Below are positions 57,020 to 64,000 of a stretch of DNA of 64,000 nt, in pieces. The notes beneath the pieces were generated by a model. That model saw only the letters and a program-made list of their open reading frames with translations, ran no database searches and was not told the origin of the DNA. Both the position numbers and the translations under genes were made by a program. Source of the stretch: Poecilobothrus nobilitatus (Eukaryota; Arthropoda; Insecta; Diptera; Dolichopodidae). The stretch's first letter is position 1. Each line of letters opens with the position of its first letter. The stretch covers positions 145,061,447-145,125,446 of the forward strand of contig OX352772.1 of assembly GCA_947095535.1 (NCBI GenBank), given 5' to 3'.

Positions 57020-58321
57020 ATGATTGAATGTATGAAATCAGAGCTTGATATTTTTAAAACACAGCCTATTCAGTCAAGTATTTTACGATCTGAAGAAGTT
57101 TCCTATAACCCTATTGCTTCTTTAGATAATCCATCTGTCATAGAATTTGTTTCACTAGGGCACGGTGATACATATAGAGACTTGTCTTCGACATATCTAA
57201 AATCAAAAGTACAAATTTTAAAAAAAGATGGAACTCAATGGAATAAAGATAAAAAAACTGATGGAACACCTATACAACAACCAAGTGTGGTTAATAATAT
57301 GTTACATTCATTAATAAAACAATGCAATGTTTAACTAAATGGATAGAATATATCTCCATCAGATGGCAATTATCATTACAGAGCTTAAATTGAATCATTG
57401 TTAAATTATGGTACGGATGCCGCTACAACGCATTTGGAGTGTGGTGGATGGATGCTAGATAAGCCAAATATAGCAAAAACAGATAATAGTGGTTCAAAAG
57501 AACGTCAAAAATTATACCAAAATAGCAATGTAGTGAAACTTATGGGGAAACTATATTTAGATATGTTTAACCAACCTACACTTCTCATAAACAATGTCGA
57601 TGTTCGAGTTGTCCTAACATTAGAAAAACCAGATTTTTACCTCTTTGCAGATGATACTGATGAATCTCAACTGAAAATTTTAGAAGCCATTTTATTTATG
57701 AGAAATGTAACAATTAATCCTAGTGTGCTATTAGCACATAATGCTGTATTGGAAAAAACTAATGCCAAATACAATTACAAACGGGTAGAGGTAAAAACTT
57801 TTACCATTCCACAGAATAGTTCATCAATATCACTTGATAATATTTTTATTGGACAGTTACCAAACACAATCATTTTTTGTATGACAGAAAATACAGGTTA
57901 CTCTGGAAAAAGGTCAAAAAACCCATACAATTTTAAACATTTTGTTATTTCACAATTTGTGTTAAACGTAAATGGTGTTCAAATACCTAATTCAGTAATT
58001 GAAACCAGTTTTTCAGATGAAAATAATTGCTGTACAAGAGCATACAGTAGACTTTTTTCAGGAACTGGAATTTACCATAATGATAAAGGTCATCAGGTAA
58101 CAACAACCATTTTTAGTAATGGGTTTTTCATTCTAGCTTTTGATTTAACTTCAGATGCATCAGGAAATGAAGTGTGTCAAGGTCTACTAAATGAAGGTAC
58201 ATTTAGAATTGAGGCAAGGCTATCAAAACCACTTACATCTACACTGACTGCTATTGTTTATAGAGAATTTGATGCAAGTTTACAAATTGATAAAAACCTA
58301 AATATATTCTCAAACCTATAA
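57020..58321 (+). pseudogene. Polinton major capsid-like protein (double jelly-roll family), three in-frame stops
   Basis: A single frame from 57020 to 58321, about 433 codons, interrupted only by TAA 57332, TAG 57344 and TAA 57386, all within 57 bp. Key blocks are S-V-I-E-F and D-T-Y-R-D-L-S-S-T-Y-L-K at the start, E-S-L-L-N-Y-G near 57391, V-K-L-M-G-K-L-Y-L-D-M-F, K-T-F-T-I-P, L-F-S-G-T-G-I and a closing V-Y-R-E-F-D-A. This is the family annotated in many invertebrates as F54H12.2-like and identified as the double jelly-roll major capsid protein of Polintons. Length is typical. In intact elements it would form the icosahedral shell. Here it cannot be made in one piece. Confidence 0.88.
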
Positions 58322-58358
58322 ATAGCATACATAAAAGTAAATTTGAATATTTGACAAA

Positions 58359-58802
58359 ATGTCACTGTCTTGTGCATTTCTGGAAGTAACATTTTGTAGT
58401 GATGATAATAATACCTTGTTTTCGAAAGATATTTGTATAGTTGGTTTTAAAGAACCTTGTAAAAAGTTTGTAAAAGAGCTCAAGTATAAATTTCCAACTA
58501 GGGATTTTATAAATGAAATATTTAATTTTCATAAATGTGTTGAATATTTTGATTCGTTTGGTAGAAAACCAGATAAATTAAATACTTTAAGTTACTTAAA
58601 AAACCAATGTATAACTTTTAATAAGAAACAGTTACAAAGTAACTATTCAGATGTCTGTGGGCAATATTGTTGTGTTTATACGTGGTATAGATGTTGCGGT
58701 TATAGTATGAACGCTTTTTTAAAAAAATTTAATAAAGGAAATCAACTAGAAAACGATAAGTATATTTTAAGTACCTTTCAAAATGTATTTGGGAAAGTAT
58801 AA
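58359..58802 (+). pseudogene. Polinton adenain-like cysteine protease, N-terminal half missing
   Basis: 147-codon frame. From residue 61 on it matches the second half of the adenovirus-type protease: V-E-Y-F-D-S-F-G (the usual acidic residue block), L-Q-S-N-Y-S-D-V-C-G-Q-Y-C (catalytic cysteine block, about 58635-58673) and a following G-Y-S block. The G-x-H-W block that normally lies about 20 residues before Y-F-D-S is absent; instead there is a different leader (M-S-L-S-C-A-F-L-E). So the catalytic histidine appears to be lost, and the usual length of about 200 residues is reduced. In intact elements this enzyme matures capsid proteins. It follows the capsid gene after 37 bp. Confidence 0.78.
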
Positions 58803-58877
58803 CTCATTACAAATTTGTGTTTCTAAAACGTATAAATAATAGAAACAATATAAACAGGTTTTAGTAAAATTAAAGGA

Positions 58878-59449
58878 ATGGAAGCACCAGGTCAGAACAC
58901 AAATTTATTGTTAAGTTACACATATTTTCTCAATAAGAGTCATACATTAAAAATTGCTGTTGGATTTGACTGTGAGTCATTTGAAGCCTCAGGTATAATT
59001 CACCGTTTTGGTAAAAAGTCAATTGTCTTAAAATATCATGAATGGAATAAATTTTATTACGAATTTAACAAAAAACTCGATAAACTGATAATAAAAGATA
59101 TAAAACAGAACTTTCACCATGGACTAAAATCAGCGAACGGACAAAGTATAAGTATTAACAAAGAAGAAGTAGTATTAACAGAGCAGTTTTACAATTTAAG
59201 TGATTTTCTTCACGCAGTGATGATGTATTATAACTCTGCTGAGTTAAATGTAAAAGACTATGTTCAGTAATATCTAAATTTATGTGTCGAACAACAATTA
59301 TTTAGGTTAGATAGAGAAATTTATGTACCAATACAACGTTTTAATGTACAATGTAATTATTCAAGGTTATTTTTTGAAATTCCTGTAATTTTAAAGGAAC
59401 AAATCTGTAATATACTACATAAAACAAACAAAATAAATCACAACAAATA
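58878..59449 (+). pseudogene. Unassigned Polinton gene, one in-frame stop
   Basis: 130 codons to a TAA at 59268. The same frame then stays open for another 59 codons to 59449, so the original protein was probably about 190 residues. I recognise no domain. Features: a K-I-A-V-G-F-D-C-E-S-F-E start region, an alternating aromatic/basic middle (Y-H-E-W-N-K-F-Y-Y-E-F-N-K-K), and a continuation with V-P-I-Q-R-F-N-V-Q-C. Start chosen at the first ATG (58878), 75 bp after the protease. Position between protease and integrase suggests an accessory or structural Polinton gene. Confidence 0.6.
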
Positions 59450-59524
59450 ATATAAAAATTTCTATTTTTTATTTATATGTTTTAGATAGACAAATATTTT
59501 TCTGTACACCTTTCATTAGATTAT

Positions 59525-59728
59525 TTAATTAAAATTATTTAGGATTATTAAATCATTGAAATAATCAAGATCTCCCTGCTGATTATTTATATCCCAAATT
59601 TCATTAAATAGAACTGCTTCCTCATCTTCCTCAATTTCTTCTTCCACTTCTTCTTCTTCGTCTTCTAATTCAACTATCTGTAACGGTGGTATAAATTCCT
59701 CAGTTTCTGCTAAATCTTCGTCTTCCAT
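59525..59728 (-). CDS. Short acidic protein, minus strand, uncertain
   Basis: 67 codons, about half Asp/Glu between residues 20 and 40 (E-D-E-E-E-E-V-E-E-E-I-E-E-D-E-E). It lies antisense between two plus-strand Polinton genes in a stretch with no plus-strand frame, which argues that it may be real. Low-complexity acidic frames also arise by chance in a TCT/CTT-rich strand. No domain known. Confidence 0.35.
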   Translation of the reverse strand: MEDEDLAETEEFIPPLQIVELEDEEEEVEEEIEEDEEAVLFNEIWDINNQQGDLDYFNDLIILNNFN

Positions 59729-59991
59729 GGTGGACGTAATTTCATTTTCCTGTATCTGACCTTGTGTATTTACAACAGTTGAATATTTCCATATCTTTAA
59801 ATGGAAATGATGTGGAATCAGGCAGCATTTCAGTGAGTTGTTGAGCAGTCAGAGTGGAAGTGCATTAAATTTGAAAATAAAAGTTGAGTTATATACTCAT
59901 CTAGAAAAGTATAAAAGCAAATTAAACTCTTGGTCTATCATTTTATGTATAATAATTATTATAACATTACCTTTAACATTTTTAAAACAAA

Positions 59992-60911
59992 ATGTCAAGA
60001 GCTCAAATAGTGACTGAAATTCATAGCCAGGCAAGACGTAAATTTCTTAGAAGAAAATTCAAACAGAAAGGTCTAAATGACACGTGGCAAATCGATTTAG
60101 TCGAAATGATACCTTATGGAAAATTTAATAATGGTTATAAATATATGCTGACGGTCATTGATACTTTTTTCAGATATGCCTATGCTGAACCTGTGAAAAC
60201 AAAAAATGCTGAAAATGTTTTAAATGCCTTAAAAACAATTATTATTAGAGCTAAAGTTTTACCAAAAAATATTCACTCTGATCAAGGCAAGGAATTTTTT
60301 AATTTACAATTTCAAAATTATATGAAAGAAAAATCAATCAATCATTATCACACATTTAGCGAATTAAAAGCATCAATTGTTGAACAATTTAACCGTACAT
60401 TGAAAAATCCTAGTTGAAAAAAATTAGTTTAAACGGGAATTATAAATGGTTACCTATTATACAATCATTAATAAAAGAATATAATTCAACAAAACATAGC
60501 ACAACAAAACTTCCTCCTGAAAAAATTGCAAAAAAAAACGAAAAAAATATACTGCGGAATATATATACTGAGCCTAAAATTTTTCAAAAAAGTAAATATA
60601 AAACTGGAAATTTTGTAAGAATAAGTAAATATAAAGGTCATTTCGAAAAAGGTTATCAACCGAATTGGTCAACTGAAGTATTTAAGATTGATAAAATCAA
60701 TAATACTTATCCTGTTACATATCAATTATCGGACTATACTGATACGCCAATTTCTGAGGGTTTTTATCAAGCTGAGCTTACACCTGTAAAATACCCAGAT
60801 ACTTATCTTGTAGAAAAAATTCTGAAAAAGCAAGGAAATAGAGTTTTTGTTAAATGGCTAGGTTTTGATGACACACATAATACTTGGATAAATTCAACAA
60901 ATATTGTTTAA
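59992..60911 (+). pseudogene. Polinton integrase with chromodomain, one frameshift
   Basis: The first frame (59992-60417) gives a retroviral-type core: W-Q-I-D-L-V-E-M (first Asp), H-S-D-Q-G-K-E-F (second Asp) and a block ending V-E-Q-F-N-R-T-L-K (Glu). All three acidic residues are present. A frameshift near 60410 moves to the frame ending at 60911. That frame gives an SH3-like part (K-Y-K-T-G-N-F-V-R-I-S) and a C-terminal chromodomain (Y-L-V-E-K-I-L-K-K, V-K-W-L-G-F-D-D-T-H-N-T-W-I). In intact elements this enzyme inserts the DNA and the chromodomain may guide it to histone marks. The usual N-terminal zinc-binding part is short or missing: the frame begins close to the core. Confidence 0.88.
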
Positions 60912-61320
60912 TATCTGTAAAATAAAACTCTAATAAGCACCTGAAAATAAAACTTGAAAACATCTGAAAAATAAAATAAAATCTTAACATCTGAAAAATG
61001 AAATAAAATCTTAACATCTGAAAAATGAAAATAAATTAAAAACAGTAGAAAATTTCTTTGAAATAAAATTTTTTTTTATTAAATAAAATTAGTCTAAAAC
61101 TATTACTGATTTGTGGCGAATTCAAAATCACCACGTTCTTTTTTTAAATTTAATTGGCTTTCCTCATTTATGAGGAAATATTCATTTTTTTCGATTTCCT
61201 TACGGAAATCATTATCTTCAAATACCCCAACTTTTTGATGCGATATAAATATAATATTATTTAGGGTCTCGAAAACCCATTTTTCACCGTAAACGCTGTT
61301 AACTTTTTAATTTTATTTAT
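60912..61320. other. Spacer between integrase and polyglutamine frame
   Basis: Starts with three tandem-like copies of a short AACATCTGAAAAAT.AAATAAAATCTT phrase (60958-61035), then A/T-rich sequence. No gene supported. Confidence 0.5.
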
Positions 61321-61713
61321 TTAAAAATTTTTTAAAATTTTTTTTTTTAAATTAAATAATTCCGCCAGTTTTCTTTTTCTGATGGGATTTGATGTTGCTT
61401 TACTCTGATAATCTTGTTGTTGTTGTAGTTGCTGTTGTTGCTGTTGCTGCGGTTGTTGCTGTTGTTGTGATTGGTGATGTTGTTGTTGATGATGATGCTG
61501 TTGATGTAGTTGTTGTTGTTGTTGATAAAGATGAGTAGAAGCGTCATCTTCATTTTTCGCCTTTCTCCTTTTCGCAGGAAGACGCACTGCTGAACTAGTA
61601 GTAGCAGTTGTAGCAGTTGCAGCCTCTTCTGCAGTCATGAAGAAGTTTAAATATTCCTGTGCCGCATCTGGCTTGTTTGAAATTAAACTGATATTTTTTG
61701 TATAAAATCCCAA
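61321..61713 (-). CDS. Gln/His-rich protein, minus strand, uncertain
   Basis: 130 codons. Residues 62-102 are a Gln/His run encoded by mixed CAA/CAG/CAT codons. Flanking parts are a K-R-R-K-A-K nuclear-signal-like group and a basic C-terminus (I-R-K-R-K-L-A-E-L-F-N-L-K-K-K). It runs antisense to the polymerase and integrase genes. An Ala/Thr run (A-A-T-A-T-T-A-T-T) lies near residue 33. No stop interrupts it over almost 400 bp, so it may be a genuine accessory gene, but the simple repeats make chance openness possible. Confidence 0.4.
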   Translation of the reverse strand: MGFYTKNISLISNKPDAAQEYLNFFMTAEEAATATTATTSSAVRLPAKRRKAKNEDDASTHLYQQQQQLHQQHHHQQQHHQSQQQQQPQQQQQQQLQQQQDYQSKATSNPIRKRKLAELFNLKKKILKNF

Positions 61714-61940
61714 TGTATTTATACTAATTAAAATGTATTGAAGATAAATTTAGATCGCTTTTTGTTTTTCAATTCTTTCTATTTTAAGATAGTATTAAGA
61801 TGGGATTCTAGTTAAACAACTATAATTTATTAAAGCGACCTTTGATTACAATGTAATCATTTCACAGAGTGAATCAGTATTAAAAATTTAATATTATTCT
61901 GTTATTCAAGCATTTAACATCTGAAATTCGTATAAAGAAA

Positions 61941-63354
61941 ATGTCGAAAAAAATTATTTTACAAAAGTTTCTTACCGAAACTATAACACCTTATATAATC
62001 GAAAGTAAAAATTCGACATTTGTTAAACGGTTTAATATGAACGGGCACAAAATAAAATTTGTAATTAAATCCGTACCTGACAATAGAGAACCAATTAGCT
62101 GGATTAAGGATGCTATACATCAAATAATCAACATTGCTGTGAAAGATGTGAATTCCAGGGATAAGATTGGGTTAACATTTTGTGGAGAGAACTTTGAACA
62201 TCAACGTCCTGCGTATCTCAGTTTTAGTTCCGCTCATGAACTAAAATTTAGCGACGTTTGGGATGTAATTTCTAATGTTTTCCAAAGTAATTCTGAAGGT
62301 AGTTATTTATAATACATTTTTGACTTCATTTATTATAAACTATTTTTATTTTACGTCTACAGGTTTAAGTACAGACACTTTTTGTTTAACAGTTACCCAT
62401 TTTAAATTACCCGTTGGTAGAGGTAGAAGTAATAAATATTCAAATTTTGATGAAGAATGCTTAAAAAGGAGAGGAATAATAGCAATAAAAAATAGCGATA
62501 ATTTATGTTTACCGCGTGCACTTGTTGTTTCAATAGCTAAAATTGAAAAATTTAAGTATTATGAAAACATTCGAAAAAATATAGGAAAACTTCAAACTTT
62601 AACAGCTTTAAAATTATTAGAAAAATCAAAAATAACAATTCCATCTGAAGGTTGCGGAATTCGTGAATTGAATCAATTTCAAAAATGTTTACACAAATAC
62701 AAGATTGTTGTATATAAATATGGAACAAGGGGTGCAGAAATGATATTTGAAGGATTGAATAATGGGAAAAAAATTAACTTGTTATATCATAATAATCATT
62801 ACAATGTAATAACCTCACTAACAGCTACTTTTTGCACAGCATTTTATTGTGAAGAATGTCATATTCCGTATTCTAAGAAAAATGAACATAAATGTGCGAA
62901 AAGTTGCCCTTGCTGTCAAAACTCACCAGCTTGTTCACTTAATGTTAAAAATATTTTATGTATGCAGTGTAATCGAACATTTCGTGGTCAAACATGTTTT
63001 GAAAGCCATAAGGCTGCCAGTTCAAAAAATAGAAGCATCTGTGAAGAAAATAGAAAATGCAAATCTTGTTTTAAAGTTCATAAAAGCAGTAGGACTCATA
63101 TATGTGGAGAATATTTTTGTAAGATTTGCGATAATCATGTTCCTGGAAACCAATGCTTCATTCAGCAAGGCAAAACAAAAGTAAATTTTGAAAATTGCAT
63201 TTACGTATTTTATGATTTAGAAACAAGACAAGAAGAAATTAGCTCTACAAAAATAAAAGAACATGTTCCAAGTTTATGTGTGGCTCAGTCGTTCTTTAGT
63301 TGTTGTGGGGTAAACAACTATACACTCATTTTTTGTTTTAAATCATTTAAATAA
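61941..63354 (+). pseudogene. Polinton family B DNA polymerase, N-terminal part, one intron, 3'-truncated
   Basis: Exon 1 (61941-62298) is followed by a likely 64-bp intron (GT at 62299, AG at 62361-62362) and exon 2. Together they encode the conserved N-terminal region of Polinton polymerases: N-S-D-N-L-C-L-P-R-A-L-V-V, a long Cys/His-rich zinc-binding stretch (about 62840-63150, with many C-x2-C pairs), and V-F-Y-D-L-E-T-R. The last supplies the D-x-E of the 3'-5' exonuclease motif I. The reading frame loses similarity at about 63305 and stops at 63354. The polymerase palm is not in the window. The break is about 100 bp before the next LINE, so insertion damage or an intron (a GGTAAAC lies at 63308-63314) are both possible. 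Confidence 0.85.
62299..62362 (+). other. Likely 64-bp spliceosomal intron in the Polinton polymerase
   Basis: Donor GTAGTT at 62299 and a T-rich stretch ending TCTACAG at 62362. Removing it joins two conserved halves in frame; keeping it gives a stop within a few codons (TAA at 62310-62312). The size is typical of short introns in flies. Confidence 0.7.
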
Positions 63355-63452
63355 TAATTATCAAATAATTAATTACACATTTTTTGCATAATCATTTGGA
63401 ATTTGGATTACTTGATTTTTTTTTTCTTTTTTGTTTTTACATTTGCAAGTAG

Positions 63453-64000
63453 AATGAGATCAAATTGTAAAGTTTGTGAGAGTAAAGTGGAGAGACATCA
63501 TTTGTATATTTAATGCAGCGGCTGTCGTTATTTTGTTCATGCTGATTGTGCTGCGATGTCGCAGATTGAAATTGATTTCCTAAAGAAAACAAATACTGCA
63601 TATAGATGTAAAAAATGTACAACACAATGCCGAAGCTCATTTTGCGATACTTCAATTATATCTCCATTTCAACATGAACAGATCTCTCCTGTTACTCCTG
63701 TTTTAACAACTACACAAAACACTTCTTCTTTCTCTATTGCACCTAGTACATCAACATCAGTAGATTTGCTAACTGTAGTTAATCCACCTTCTCTACAACT
63801 ACAAGTAATAACTTAACTACAAGCAATTTTGTTAATACTTCAACCACAAAAAATTTACCGGATGAGATAGATATTAAATCGCTATATTCTCTCAATTTGG
63901 AAATGAAAGAGATGCTGTGTGAATGCAACAAACAAATCAATCAATTAATCATCGAAAAGAAAGAAATGAAAAATGCAATTAATGTTTTAACTGAAAGAGT
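63453..64000 (+). pseudogene. LINE ORF1 start with PHD finger, runs off the window
   Basis: From about 63453 the plus strand encodes S-N-C-K-V-C-E-S-K, C-S-G-C, F-V-H-A-D-C-A-A-M and, after a stop at 63511-63513, Y-R-C-K-K-C: a PHD-type finger as in the other LINE ORF1 genes here. A Ser/Thr/Pro-rich linker follows to 63816. After a frame change there is a helical segment (S-L-N-L-E-M-K-E-M-L-C-E) near 63890-63990. It is probably the 5' end of a different subfamily of the same LINE group, inserted in or just beyond the polymerase gene. Confidence 0.7.

Larger units (their letters stand above)
53390..63354 (+). mobile_element. Maverick/Polinton element, incomplete
   Basis: Eleven or more genes in about 10 kb include the hallmark set: packaging ATPase, minor and major capsid-like proteins, adenain-like protease, retroviral-type integrase with chromodomain, and protein-primed family B DNA polymerase. 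Most genes are on the plus strand, with small minus-strand frames at 53390-53879, 59525-59728 and 61321-61713. Intact elements are 15-20 kb with terminal inverted repeats. Here the polymerase is cut at about 63.3 kb and no terminal repeats were found. At least six genes are broken, so this is a relic, though most frames are still long. Confidence 0.92.

Noticed and set aside
61347..61553. Asn/Ile-rich 68-codon minus-strand frame
   Set aside because: It is the alternative frame of the Gln/His-rich repeat at 61321-61713.

Overview
This is a eukaryotic, strongly AT-rich window made almost entirely of transposable elements in various states of decay. I see no host gene I can name. A fly (Diptera) is the best guess. 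The support is a P/THAP-type transposase, gypsy and BEL-like LTR elements, jockey-like and I/Loa-like LINEs, a likely 64-bp spliceosomal intron, and a dispersed repeat whose end resembles common intergenic repeats of higher flies. That last point is from memory of the family, not from a search.

Layout. 0.4-3.0 kb: degraded LINE (minus) with a PHD-type ORF1. 3.4-6.05 kb: I/Loa-like LINE (plus) between 15-bp direct repeats. 6.27-9.06 kb: THAP/P-like transposase pseudogene with a tRNA-derived SINE inserted in its last coding part. 10.1-10.9 kb: two possible exons of an unidentified coiled-coil gene (minus). 11.1-15.4 kb: two more minus-strand LINE copies. 15.6-17.9 kb: broken Ty3/gypsy pol. 18.9-19.1 kb: a second SINE copy. 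19.3-49.3 kb: three copies, in one orientation, of a multi-kilobase repeat block carrying hAT transposase fragments. This block has been interrupted by a gypsy element with both LTRs (28.5-35.3 kb, itself carrying a DNA transposon), a LINE (36.5-42.9 kb, itself split by a Helitron), a hairpin-ended repeat, a PIF/Harbinger element and a solo LTR. Because several copies of the block exist, uninterrupted sites are visible and some insertion events can be read to the base. 50.3-52 kb: a GC-richer degenerate DUF4780 reading frame.

53.4-63.35 kb holds most of a Maverick/Polinton element, a virus-like DNA transposon. It has a packaging ATPase, minor and major capsid-like proteins, an adenain-like cysteine protease remnant, a retroviral-type integrase with a chromodomain, and the N-terminal part of a protein-primed family B DNA polymerase. 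In intact members the polymerase copies the element, the integrase inserts it, and the ATPase, protease and capsid set points to particle formation. This copy is not intact: at least six genes carry stops or frameshifts and the polymerase is cut off at about 63.3 kb, just before another LINE starts (63.45 kb to the window end). I found no terminal inverted repeats for it.

I found no unknown defence or CRISPR-like system. The most informative features are the Polinton with its unassigned small genes and the layered insertions with readable target sites.
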